Shown here piece after piece: positions 18,380-27,500 of a stretch of 64,000 nt of DNA. The translations under genes were made by a program, and so were the position numbers. Within the stretch, counting starts at the first letter, position 1. The number at the start of each line of letters is the position of its first letter. This DNA comes from Flammeovirgaceae bacterium 311 (lineage in GTDB: Bacteria; Bacteroidota; Bacteroidia; Cytophagales; Cyclobacteriaceae). Under the pieces are notes generated by a model, which did no database searches, was not told the origin of the DNA, and saw only the letters and a program-made list of their open reading frames with translations. The stretch spans positions 4,108,501 to 4,172,500 of the forward strand of contig CP004371.1 of NCBI GenBank assembly GCA_000597885.1, read 5' to 3'.

Positions 18380-19222
18380 TTATGCTCCCCCCTCAAGGTT
18401 GCCTACCCTGTCTTTCAGCAGGCGTAGCTGCTCTTCCAGCACCAGCAATTTATGTTCCAGCAGGCTGGGTTGCTGCAGCTGGGTGCTCCAGCAGCCTTTT
18501 ACCTCCCAAAGCTCCAGCAGCTCTTCCGGTATAACTGCAACAGTCCCCACTGTAGGATTGTCTGCCTCAAACACCAACTCTTTCTCGGCTGCTTTTTTTA
18601 GCCGGCGTATCAGCAGCTCCTTAGCAGTTACCACTATATAGATACATCCTTCATGCAGGCGGGCGGGCTTTTCCTTCTGAGCTGGTATGGCCGTAAGGAT
18701 GTCCCCGTCTTTCAGGCCGCCTCCATCTGTGAGCATTTCTCCGCCGCTGTGTTCAAACGCCCTGGTTTTATCCTGCAGTGCCTCAGGCAGTGCTACTTTT
18801 GGTAGCCGGCTATGGAAGTCCCTGTTATTCAGGTTGACAATATACTCCAGCCGCATGGCTTTACTGACAAAAGCCAGACCCCCTCCCTGGGTTCTGCTAA
18901 TTTTGTCCGGAGAGGCAGTTTGCTCCTGCTCATACTTTGAGCTTTTTCCCAAAGCAGGCGGAAGCTGTGTAGGGTCAAACTCTCCTTTGAGGATATCGAG
19001 GCTGTAGAGTTCATTTACCGTTAGCTCTTTGCGCAGGAGTGCATCTATGGAAAGCCCGAAATGCTGAGCAATGGTAATAATAGTATCGATTTTAGGCTCT
19101 GAACGTCCTTCTTCGTAGGCTCCTACACTTGGCCGGGCCAAATCGAACAGCTCTGCAAAGGCTGCCTGCGACAGTTTTTTGACTGCCCGGATACGCTTAA
19201 TGTTCCTGCCGATATATGACAT
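18380..19222 (-). CDS. XRE-family regulator with degenerate S24/LexA-like domain
   Basis: 280 aa. N-terminal Cro/C1 helix-turn-helix (about 5-62: KLSQAAFAELFDLARPSVGAYEEGRSEPK). The C-terminal region (about 130-235) is patterned like the LexA/S24 fold (LKDGDILTA, GCIYIVV, LLIRRL, NP). At the expected catalytic Ser and Lys positions I read GGEML and IRRL, so it is probably not self-cleaving but a dimerisation or ligand domain. A coiled tail ends the protein. Transcribed away from the PspA/flotillin operon across a 191-bp spacer rich in palindromes, so it is the obvious candidate regulator of that operon and of itself (inference). Confidence 0.85.
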   Translation of the reverse strand: MSYIGRNIKRIRAVKKLSQAAFAELFDLARPSVGAYEEGRSEPKIDTIITIAQHFGLSIDALLRKELTVNELYSLDILKGEFDPTQLPPALGKSSKYEQEQTASPDKISRTQGGGLAFVSKAMRLEYIVNLNNRDFHSRLPKVALPEALQDKTRAFEHSGGEMLTDGGGLKDGDILTAIPAQKEKPARLHEGCIYIVVTAKELLIRRLKKAAEKELVFEADNPTVGTVAVIPEELLELWEVKGCWSTQLQQPSLLEHKLLVLEEQLRLLKDRVGNLEGGA

Positions 19223-19231
19223 AAAAAATAT

Positions 19232-19368
19232 TTGCTATTTTTTTTAGCAACTCTATTACTTTTAGCTAAATCTTTCGTATATTTAAATCAACAACAAGGC
19301 CGTAAAAGCAATCTGTAAAAATATTGTTACTCAATGGCCCAACAAATATATCTTTAAATAGCGCTATT
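19232..19368. promoter_or_regulatory. Cluster of GCTA/TAGC palindromes (candidate operators)
   Basis: Three inverted repeats share a TAGC/GCTA core: TTGCTA...TAGCAA with a T7 spacer (19232-19250), TTTAGCTAAA (19261-19270) and AATAGCGCTATT (19357-19368). They sit between the XRE gene and the first gene of the PspA operon, where a repressor controlling both would bind. Binding is inferred. Confidence 0.5.
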
Positions 19369-19413
19369 CTTTACTTTTGAGCAATCCGGAGTAAATCTAA
19401 AACTTTTAACCAA

Positions 19414-19809
19414 ATGAACTGCTATTTCGATAAAGTGAAAAACTATTTGCTGGAGATGGGTTGCGAGATCAGGCTGGCAAATGAATCAGAGGGGCTCTTT
19501 ATGGTAAATCATGATGAGCGCGGCATTCACAACCTGGTTATTGGCTGTGCTGATCCTATCCTGATCATTGAGCAGTTCATATTCGAGGTTCGTGAAGAAA
19601 GCCTGGAGGTCTACCGGAGCCTGCTGAAAAAGAACCGGGATATGATAGCCGGCTCCTTTGTGCTGGACGAAACGGGCCGCAAGGTTTTGTACCGCAATAC
19701 CCTGCAGCTCGAAAACCTGGACCTCAATGAAGTAGAAGGTACTTTCAATGCGCTGAGCCTGCTGCTGACCGAATATTCAGAAGAGCTTATTCGCTTTGCA
19801 AGACAATAA
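19414..19809 (+). CDS. YbjN / Tir-chaperone-like small protein
   Basis: 131-aa acidic protein with an alpha/beta layout (MNCYFDKVKNYLLEMG, FMVNHDERGIHNLVIGCADPILIIEQFIF in parts) like the YbjN/CesT-Tir chaperone fold. C-terminal helices include EGTFNALSLLLTEYSEEL. Such chaperone-like genes are known beside pspA in other genomes. First gene of the operon, 112 nt before pspA. A role as chaperone or adaptor for PspA or the ATPase is an inference. Confidence 0.7.
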   Translation: MNCYFDKVKNYLLEMGCEIRLANESEGLFMVNHDERGIHNLVIGCADPILIIEQFIFEVREESLEVYRSLLKKNRDMIAGSFVLDETGRKVLYRNTLQLENLDLNEVEGTFNALSLLLTEYSEELIRFARQ

Positions 19810-19834
19810 TGACAGGGGTGCGACAAAAGAAAAA

Positions 19835-19854
19835 AAATGAGCCCGCGCTCATTT
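19835..19854 (+). promoter_or_regulatory. Intercistronic hairpin before pspA
   Basis: AAATGAGC (19835-19842), loop CCGC, GCTCATTT (19847-19854), preceded by an A-run. It is a weak terminator or attenuator between the YbjN-like gene and pspA and might set the higher pspA output. First of three such hairpins in this operon. Confidence 0.5.
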
Positions 19855-19921
19855 CATAAATCTTAATCACAAGCCCCGGGTCTTAGACTTAAATAAAAAC
19901 AACAACTAAATACAAATTATC

Positions 19922-20653
19922 ATGAACATCTTCAGAAGACTTTTTAAGATTGGTCAGGCGGAAACGCATTCTGCCATCGACCAGCTGGAGAACCCCATTC
20001 GCTTAACCGAGCAGGGCATCCGCGACATGAAGGAAGATCTCGATAAGAGCCTGCAGGCGCTTGCAGAAGTGAAGGCCATGGCCATCAGGTCGCGCAGCGA
20101 AAGCGAAGACTATCAGCAAAAAGCCCAGGATTACGAGCATAAAGCTATTCAGCTGCTTAAAAAAGCACAGGCTGGCGAAATGGACAGCGCTGAAGCAGAT
20201 CGTTTAGCAGGAGAGGCCCTGCTGCGCAAAGAGGAAAAAGTAAAGCTAAGCGAAGGCAGCAAGCGTGATGTAGAGCGTTTTGAAGGCAGTGTACGCCAGC
20301 TGGAGGGTAACATTCGCACCATCCGGGCCAATATTGCTACCTGGGAGAATGAATTGAAAACCCTTAAAGCCCGTGTAAAAGTGAGCTCTGCCACCAAAAG
20401 CCTTAACAAGCAGCTTGCCCAGATCGATAGCAGCAGCACTGTTTCCATGCTGGAGCGCATGCGCGATAAAGTAGCCCAGGAAGAAGCTCTGGCAGAAAGC
20501 TACGGCCAGATTGCAAACGAAAGCCGCAGCATTGATGAGGAGATTGAAAAAGCCCTTAACGACGGACCGAAATCAGCCAAAACTGCCGGTGAACTAGCAG
20601 CGCTGAAAGACAGACTTGGAATTAATAAGCCGGCTGCTGAAGGCAATATGTAG
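19922..20653 (+). CDS. pspA: PspA/IM30 family membrane-stress protein
   Basis: 243 aa, almost entirely helical coiled coil, the ESCRT-III-like PspA/Vipp1 fold. It begins MNIFRRLFKIGQAETHSAID, the amphipathic helix that binds stressed membranes, and continues with the typical QLENPIRLTEQGIRDMKEDL. PspA oligomers stabilise or remodel damaged inner membrane. There is no pspF/pspBC here; instead the partners are flotillin, an OB-fold protein and a large AAA ATPase. Confidence 0.93.
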   Translation: MNIFRRLFKIGQAETHSAIDQLENPIRLTEQGIRDMKEDLDKSLQALAEVKAMAIRSRSESEDYQQKAQDYEHKAIQLLKKAQAGEMDSAEADRLAGEALLRKEEKVKLSEGSKRDVERFEGSVRQLEGNIRTIRANIATWENELKTLKARVKVSSATKSLNKQLAQIDSSSTVSMLERMRDKVAQEEALAESYGQIANESRSIDEEIEKALNDGPKSAKTAGELAALKDRLGINKPAAEGNM

Positions 20654-20674
20654 CAGGGGAATTGTTTCCCCTGC
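20653..20674 (+). promoter_or_regulatory. Intercistronic hairpin after pspA
   Basis: GCAGGGGAA (20653-20661), loop TTGT, TTCCCCTGC (20666-20674). A perfect 9-bp GC-rich stem starting at the last base of the pspA stop codon, with no T-tract. It may protect the pspA message 3' end or damp downstream expression. Confidence 0.55.
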
Positions 20675-20739
20675 CCGGCAAAGGGCGCCTCTTGCATTGT
20701 AACTGACCAACCTCTACCAACTGATAACCCATTAGCGCC

Positions 20740-21372
20740 ATGATTGAACTCTTAAAATTTGCCATAGCCGGAGCGAATGTTATTCCAACCCTGCTGCTCA
20801 TTGCCATTGTTCTGTACTGGTGTACCGTAGTGGTTGGTGCGGCCGACCTGGATATGTTTGATCTGGATTTGGGTACGGATTCAGGTGCCGACGGACATCC
20901 TGAAGGTAGCCTGGAGTGGCTTAATAACATTCTGCGTTACTTTAATCTGGGCCGTGTACCGCTCATGATTTTCCTTACCTTTCTAATCTTACCGCTCTGG
21001 CTCTTTTGTATTGTGGTAAACGATCTGCTGGGTTTTCAAAGTCTGTTACCAGGTTTGCTCACCCTCGGGGTTGGTTTCTGGCTCTGCTTATTTGTGGCTA
21101 AAGTGCTGACCATTCCTTTTGTAAAGCTTTTTGATAAGCTCGACGAAGAACATAAGAACACCTCGATCATTGGCAAGATCTGTACCCTGCAAAGCACTGT
21201 GAACAGTGCCAGAATTGGGCAGGCCTTGGTAACGCAGAATGGAAACGGAGCTCCTATCATACTGATGGTGTGCAGCCGGCCGGGAACCGAGGTAAACAGT
21301 GGCGAAACTGCCCTGGTGCTGGAATACCAGCCCGACAAGCGCTGCTACCTGATAGAACCTTACACATTGTAA
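20740..21372 (+). CDS. YqiJ-like OB-fold membrane protein
   Basis: 210 aa. An N-terminal helix (about 10-35), an acidic periplasmic-like stretch (DLDMFDLDLGTDSG), two further helices (about 72-125) and a C-terminal small beta-domain (about 145-210: GKICTLQSTVNSARIGQA, GETALVLEYQPDKRCYLI). This is the NfeD/YqiJ plan, in which the OB-fold partners a flotillin. It lies directly upstream of a YqiK-type flotillin (37-nt gap), as in the E. coli yqiJ-yqiK pair. Confidence 0.85.
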   Translation: MIELLKFAIAGANVIPTLLLIAIVLYWCTVVVGAADLDMFDLDLGTDSGADGHPEGSLEWLNNILRYFNLGRVPLMIFLTFLILPLWLFCIVVNDLLGFQSLLPGLLTLGVGFWLCLFVAKVLTIPFVKLFDKLDEEHKNTSIIGKICTLQSTVNSARIGQALVTQNGNGAPIILMVCSRPGTEVNSGETALVLEYQPDKRCYLIEPYTL

Positions 21373-21409
21373 TTAGAAGAATACTCAACTTTAATCATCA
21401 CCCTTAATT

Positions 21410-23557
21410 ATGGAAAGTATTGCAGGAAATGCGCTGTTATTCTATGGCGGCATATTCATCTTCTCACTGTTTGCCATTGCCATCCTGATTGCGCGACTCT
21501 ATCGCAAATCGGAACAGGGGCAGGCGCTGGTTGTAACCGGTATGGGCGGCCCTAAAGTTTCGTTCAGTGGTACGGTGGTCTGGCCGGTTATTCAAAGGCT
21601 GGAAATTATGGACATTACCGTAAAAACCATCATGATCAGCCGTACTGGCAAAGAAGGCCTGATTTGCCGCGATAACATGCGTGCAGATATCAAAGTAACC
21701 TTCTTTGTACGGGTTAGCCAAACCAAGGAAGATGTTATGACGGTTGCCCAAAGCTTAGGCTGTAACCGCGCCTCCGATCCGCAGCAAATGGAGTTGCTCT
21801 TCGATGCAAAATTCTCTGAGGCCCTGAAAGCTGTTGGTAAGCGATTCGATTTTGTGGATCTCTACACCAACCGCAGGGAGTTTAAAGACGAAATTCTGCA
21901 GATCATTGGCACCGACCTGAATGGTTACATCCTCGACGACTGTGCCATTGACTACCTGGAGCAAACACCACTCGAGTACCTGAACGAAAGCAACATTCTT
22001 GACTCAGAAGGTATCAAGAAGATCATTGATCTGACGTCCAAGCAGAAGATGGAGGCCAACTTCATTGAACGCGAAAAGGAAAAAACCCTGAAGAAGCAGG
22101 ATGTGGAAGCCCGGGAAACCGTGCTGCAGCTGGAGCGCCAGCAGATTGAAAGCGAAGAAAAGCAGAAGCGTGAGATTGCATCGGTAAAAGCCCGCGAACG
22201 TGCCGAAGCCGAGCGCATTGAAGCCGAAGAGCGCCTGAAGTCGGAGAATGCACGCATCTTGACTGATGAGCAGCTAGCCATTGCAGAGCAGAACATGCAG
22301 CGCCAGATCATTGTGGCCCAGCGCAGCAAAGAGAAAACCGATGCCATTGAGCAGGAGCGCGTAATTCAGGCCCGCGACCTGGAAGCCAACGAGCGTGAGC
22401 GCGTGGTAAGCCTGGCGCAGATCGAGAAAGAAAAAGCGCTGGAGGTAGAGAAACGCAACATCCAGGAGGTGATCCGCGAGCGCGTGGTGGTAGAAAAAGC
22501 CACTGTAGAAGAGCAGGAGCGCATCAAAGATACTGTAGCACATGCCGGTGCCGAGCGTGAAAAACACGTGGCCCTGGTAAATGCCGAGAAAGAAGCCCAG
22601 GAGAAACTGGTGAAGGAAATCAAAGCGGCCGAAGCGGCCAGCGAAGCAGCCGGGCACGAAGCCAAGAAAGCGGTTATCGATGCCGAAGCAGAGCGCAAGT
22701 CTGCCGATCTGCGTGCCGAGAGCATCAAGATCATGGCCGAAGCCGAAGCAAGACAGGCTGCAGCCCTTGGCCTAAGCGAAGCGCAGGTAATGGAAGCCAA
22801 AGCACTGGCCCTGGCCAAGCAGGGCAAAGCCGAAGCCAGCGTTATTTCCGACAAGGCCGATGCCGAAGCCAAAGCCATTCGTATGACGGGCGATGCACAG
22901 GCCGAAGCCAACACCAAGCTGGGTCAGGCTGATGCTACGGTAATTCGTGCCAAAGCCGAAGCGCAGGAAACACAGGGCGAAATGGAAGCCCGTATTATGG
23001 AGCAGAAATTCCTGGCCGAAGCCAAAGGTATTGCCGAGAAAGCACGCGCCATGTCTGCCCTGGATGGCCCGGGCAAAGACCACGAGGAGTTCAAGCTGCG
23101 TCTGGAAAAAGACAAGCAGGTGGAACTTGCCGGTATCGATATGCAGAAAGAGCTGGCCGAAGCACAGGCCATGGTACTGTCAGAAGGCCTCAAAAAAGCC
23201 AACATCGATATTATTGGCGGCGAGAGCATGTTCTTCCAGAATATACTCGGATCCATGGCCAAAGGCAAGGCCATCGATGGTATGATCAACCAGAGCACTG
23301 CCCTGCAGGATGTGAAGAACACCTTCTTTGCGCCTGATAGCAATGGCAATGTTGACTTTAAGAGCCAGCTGCGCCAGTTCCTGGACAAGTTCGGCATGAC
23401 CACCGATGATGTGCGCAATCTAAGTATTTCTGCCCTGCTGTTAAAAATGACACAGTCTGCAGAGAACGAGGGCCAGCGCACTGCCCTTCAGGAGCTTAAC
23501 AAACTGGCCGGCAGCATAGGTCTTGCTGAAAAGCCGGTGAGCACACTTAATTTATAA
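21410..23557 (+). CDS. yqiK: Flotillin family protein (YqiK type)
   Basis: 715 aa. N-terminal membrane anchor (about 8-28), SPFH/band-7 domain (about 35-220), then a very long Ala/Glu/Lys coiled coil rich in AEA motifs (about 220-560) and a C-terminal domain (about 590-715: GGESMFFQNILGSMAKGKAIDGM). Flotillins scaffold membrane microdomains. Length and the YqiJ-like partner upstream match YqiK rather than FloT. Part of the pspA operon. Confidence 0.93.
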   Translation: MESIAGNALLFYGGIFIFSLFAIAILIARLYRKSEQGQALVVTGMGGPKVSFSGTVVWPVIQRLEIMDITVKTIMISRTGKEGLICRDNMRADIKVTFFVRVSQTKEDVMTVAQSLGCNRASDPQQMELLFDAKFSEALKAVGKRFDFVDLYTNRREFKDEILQIIGTDLNGYILDDCAIDYLEQTPLEYLNESNILDSEGIKKIIDLTSKQKMEANFIEREKEKTLKKQDVEARETVLQLERQQIESEEKQKREIASVKARERAEAERIEAEERLKSENARILTDEQLAIAEQNMQRQIIVAQRSKEKTDAIEQERVIQARDLEANERERVVSLAQIEKEKALEVEKRNIQEVIRERVVVEKATVEEQERIKDTVAHAGAEREKHVALVNAEKEAQEKLVKEIKAAEAASEAAGHEAKKAVIDAEAERKSADLRAESIKIMAEAEARQAAALGLSEAQVMEAKALALAKQGKAEASVISDKADAEAKAIRMTGDAQAEANTKLGQADATVIRAKAEAQETQGEMEARIMEQKFLAEAKGIAEKARAMSALDGPGKDHEEFKLRLEKDKQVELAGIDMQKELAEAQAMVLSEGLKKANIDIIGGESMFFQNILGSMAKGKAIDGMINQSTALQDVKNTFFAPDSNGNVDFKSQLRQFLDKFGMTTDDVRNLSISALLLKMTQSAENEGQRTALQELNKLAGSIGLAEKPVSTLNL

Positions 23558-23580
23558 GTTGTAGACTATGCGGGAAATGT

Positions 23581-23608
23581 TTAGCGGGGGAATTAATACC
23601 CCCGCTAA
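23581..23608 (+). promoter_or_regulatory. Intercistronic hairpin after flotillin gene
   Basis: TTAGCGGGGG (23581-23590), loop AATTAATA, CCCCCGCTAA (23599-23608). Perfect 10-bp stem without a T-tract, 29 nt before the next start codon. Confidence 0.6.
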
Positions 23609-23636
23609 CTACCGCAAACATCAAAACCCAAGCACC

Positions 23637-24158
23637 ATGAAAAATCCATCAGTACCTGTTTATACAGAAAAACAACATCTGAAAATACCGGCTGTAAGAG
23701 TAATCATGGGTTTTGCAACGGTAATTACGCTGGCTCCGTTTGCCTGGCACCTTTACAGCGGTGAATGGTCGCAGGAAACCCTTTGGGCAGCCCTGCCGGT
23801 AGTGCTAATTCTGGCAGGAGTCTGGTGGCTGGTGGAAGGCAGCCGGATACACACCCGCCTTACTGCAGAGGGTATTGCTTACCGGTTTTCTCCCTTACAG
23901 TTCCGCAGGCGCTTTGCACGCTGGGAAGAGCTGAAAGAAGTGTATATGCAGGAATACAGTGCACTAGCCGACTACGGAGGCTGGGGCCTGCGCTGGGGCA
24001 TGAGGGGCTGGGGCTATGTAGCCCCGGGCAAAATTGGGATACAGCTGGTGTACAAGAGTGGCAAAAAGCGCTTCATCAGCACACAGCGTCCAAACGAATT
24101 ACGAGCATGGCTGGAGCAATATGCACCAGCCAATACGATCGGCCTGGAAAGCCGATAA
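23637..24158 (+). CDS. PH-like membrane protein
   Basis: 173 aa. Two hydrophobic helices (about 22-42 and 50-68) are followed by a beta-rich domain (LTAEGIAYRFSPLQFRRRFARWEEL, IGIQLVYKSGKKRFISTQRP in parts) that resembles the bacterial PH domain of YdbT/YcxB-like proteins. The WGMRGWGYVAPG loop is distinctive. ATG 23637 is chosen: an upstream in-frame ATG at 23568 runs through the hairpin and lacks family-like sequence. Likely a membrane partner of the flotillin/PspA module. Confidence 0.75.
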   Translation: MKNPSVPVYTEKQHLKIPAVRVIMGFATVITLAPFAWHLYSGEWSQETLWAALPVVLILAGVWWLVEGSRIHTRLTAEGIAYRFSPLQFRRRFARWEELKEVYMQEYSALADYGGWGLRWGMRGWGYVAPGKIGIQLVYKSGKKRFISTQRPNELRAWLEQYAPANTIGLESR

Positions 24159-24224
24159 AGCCAGGCAGCTGGTCTACGAATCTAGGCACCTTTTAATTTT
24201 CCGGTGATTTTTACCCTTACGCAT

Positions 24225-24536
24225 ATGAGCATCTTTTTACTTTTAATGCTGGCCTGTGCAGCTTTAGCCTTCCTGGTAATGGGCTGGCTGTTGCGCTACC
24301 GGCAACGGCTGGAGTTGATGGCGGGCTATAACCCCAAGGTAACTATTAACAAAAAAGGGCTGGCCCGCTGGGCAGGCAATACCTATATGGGCATGGCCCC
24401 GCTGCAGGTGGTTTGCGTGCTGCTGGCCCTGAAAACAGGCTTATTGCTGGTAGGTTGTCTGGCCTATATTGCAGTAAGCTGCATTGGAATGATTGTGCTG
24501 GCGCTGGGCGCCACCCAATACTCAAACCTGAACTAA
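24225..24536 (+). CDS. Small membrane protein, DUF3784-like
   Basis: 103 aa with an N-terminal helix (about 3-22), a short basic and polar stretch (YRQRLELMAGYNPKVTINKKGLAR) and two more helices (about 55-98). The pattern resembles DUF3784. ATG 24225 is chosen over GTG 24204. Its stop is one base before the ATPase start, so the pair is probably translationally coupled. Confidence 0.7.
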   Translation: MSIFLLLMLACAALAFLVMGWLLRYRQRLELMAGYNPKVTINKKGLARWAGNTYMGMAPLQVVCVLLALKTGLLLVGCLAYIAVSCIGMIVLALGATQYSNLN

Positions 24537-24537
24537 C

Positions 24538-27500
24538 ATGTCTGAAAATACACCACAAGCCCAAAATCCGAAGGTCGCAACTTCTTTAGAAGGCGGTACC
24601 TACGAAGTACTGCGGAACCGCCTGCGCAAGGGAGAAGATAACCTAAGGCAGCGTTTGCAACTGCTTAACAACAGCCGGAAGGAAGTATTTGGCGCCATTG
24701 AAACCAAACTGGTGGCTACCGAGCGGGTTACTACGGCCAATAATTGTATACCCCAGGATATGGTGCCTGTTGGCGGACACTTTATCTTTGGCTATAACGT
24801 GCACCTGGGCCTTAAAACCCAAATGGAGCTTGGGGATGTATTCAGTATTTACCACTACCAGGCAGAAGACCATTCCTTTCACGAAGAAGGCCTGGAAATG
24901 CTGCAGCAGGAAGCTTTCCTTACCGACTTCATCGCCCTCTATAAATATTATAAAGACACCCGCTTTGTAAAATTTGCACAGCTGGGGCCGCACCTTTTTA
25001 TGGTGTTCAAGGTGGGCAAAAATGCCACCGATATTAAAACATTTAAGTGGCTGCTGCAGGGAGCTAAGCTCACCTATATTGATAACCGCAGTGACCACGA
25101 ATTTATATTTCCGCCCCAGCATGAGTTTCGCTGGAAGCGCGCCACCCGCGATATGCACCGTCAGGGCAAGCACCCGCACATCAGCATAGAAGATAAGGTG
25201 TTTGTAGAAACCATTGGCGGTGACCTAACCATCAAAATAGAAGATAATACCGATGCCGGTAAAGGCATCTATATAGAGCCTGTAGAAAATGCCGACCAAA
25301 CGCTGGATGATGCCGAAATCCTCTATGCCGTAATTGGCAACCTGGTGGCCCTCAAAATCAAACCCTACCAGGAAAAGACATTCCGTTACATAATCTATAA
25401 CAGCAAACTGCAGGAGGCCCGCCGTGTGGATGGCATCTCCGAAAGCTGTTTGCTGCTGCCCGACGACCATGGTCTGATCTTCCCCAATGGCTACTACCTG
25501 CAAACAGGCGAGTACAAGCTGTTCGATATGCCGCTGGAGGGCATGCTGTTTGAAAAAAGGATCAGCAGCCCCAATGGAGAAGATTACCTCTATGTATTCT
25601 ACAACCGCCAGCACGGACTCTACCTCTTGCTGCAGTACAACCTGATTCTGCAAAAAGTAGGCACCCCCATTACGTGCCATGGCTACAGCATATTTGAAGA
25701 TGGCCAGATGTGCTACTTCCGCGGCGACGAGGAGCCCAAAAAGCATCATGTGGTGCAGATCTGGCAAACGCCTTATGTGGGGCCTAACCACCCGCTGCAG
25801 GGCAATCAAAACTCCTACCTGTTTAAGATAGGCAATAAAGATATAGTGCGGGCCATGGCTGAGGCCAATGAACTGCTGGTGCTCCTGAATAAGGACGAGC
25901 AGTACAATGACCTTTACCTGGACCTGGCCCAGCAGACCAACGCCATCCTGGACAGCTACCACTGGCTGCAGCACGAGGAGGCACAAAAGCTGGCCGAGCC
26001 CCTGCAAGATATCCGCAATGCAGCAACGGCAGCCATTGATGAGTTTGAGAAAGTAACCCGCATACGCCAAAATACCAACGAGCGCGTAAGCACAGTGCTG
26101 GGCGGTGCCGAGGAGCTGCTGAAAAAGATAAACCGCGAGCGTGCCAGCCGTATACAGGATTTTGTAGATTTTCTGACCAGCCTCCGGGGCATGCGCGGAG
26201 AGGTGATCTCCCTGAAAGAGCTGCGCTATGTTGGGCTTCCACAAGTGGAAGCGGCAGAAAAAGCCCTGGCCGAAGCCCAGGATAAGGTAAGTCAGAAAAC
26301 CGTAGGCTTTCTGTTAGGCCCCGATGCCCTGAAACCTTATGAGCAGCGTGTAAAAGAGATGGAAGGCCTTGTAGCCGCTGCCGAAAAAGTGGTGAAGGCC
26401 AATGAGCTGGAGGAGCAGCTGAACAAAGCGGCTGCCGAGCTGGAAATGCTCATAGAGGTGGTCAGCAATCTGAAAATTGAAGATGCTACCCAAACCACCC
26501 AGATCATTGATAACATCAGCAGCATCTATGCCCAGTTTAATACTGTAAAGGCAGGCCTGAAGCGCCGCCGCAGGGAGCTGATGGGGCAGGAGGGCAAGGC
26601 AGAATTTGCTGCCCAGATGAAGCTCATCGACCAGGCCATCATCAATTACCTGGATGTATGCGATGTGCCTGCCAAATGTGATGAGTACCTCACGCGCGTA
26701 ATGGTGCAGCTGGAGGAGCTGGAGGGCCGCTTTAGCGAGTTCGACGAGTTTGTGGATTTGCTGGGCACCAAGCGCGAGGAAGCCTACAATGCTTTTGAGA
26801 GCCGTAAGCTGCAGCTTACCGAAACACGCAACCGCCGCGCCTCCAACCTGCTGCAGGCCGCCGACCGTATCCTGAAGGCGGTACAGAACCGCCTTTCCCG
26901 CATGGAATCGGTGCAGGAGATTAACGGCTACTACGCCTCCGACCTGATGCTGGAGAAGCTCCGCAGCATGGTAAATGAACTGCTGGAACTGGGTGATACG
27001 GTAAAGGCAGACGACATCCGCAGCCGGATGAAGAGCATTAAGGAAGAGGCCGTACGCCAGCTAAAAGACAAGAACGAGCTCTATACCGATGGCAAAAATA
27101 TAATTCGCTTTGGCACCTTTTCCTTTAGTGTAAATACCCAGCCGCTGGAGCTAAGTATGGTGCCCAAAGAAGGGCAGATGTATTTTCATCTCTCCGGTAC
27201 CAGCTTTTTTGAGCCTGTAGCGCACAAGGCATTCAAAGATAATGCAGAGTTGTGGGAGCAAAGCCTGGTGAGCGAAAACCGCCAGGTGTACCGCGCAGAA
27301 TATTTAGCTTATCAAATTTTACAGGCAGCCGAAAAAGCAGGCGTGAGTGGTGCACGCAGTGGAGAAGGTAAAAGTGTGGAGCAGCTCTATGCCCTGCAAC
27401 CCGAAGCACTAAAGGCAGAAGTGCAAAGCTTTATGGCCGGCCGCTTCAACGAGGGCTATGTAAAAGGGGTACATGATCATGATGCCACCCTGATTCTGGG

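Noticed and set aside
25225-26244. Long minus-strand open frame (339 codons) opposite the giant ATPase
   Set aside because: Antisense shadow: its composition follows the codon pattern of the real gene, no protein family is recognisable, and the plus-strand product is well supported.
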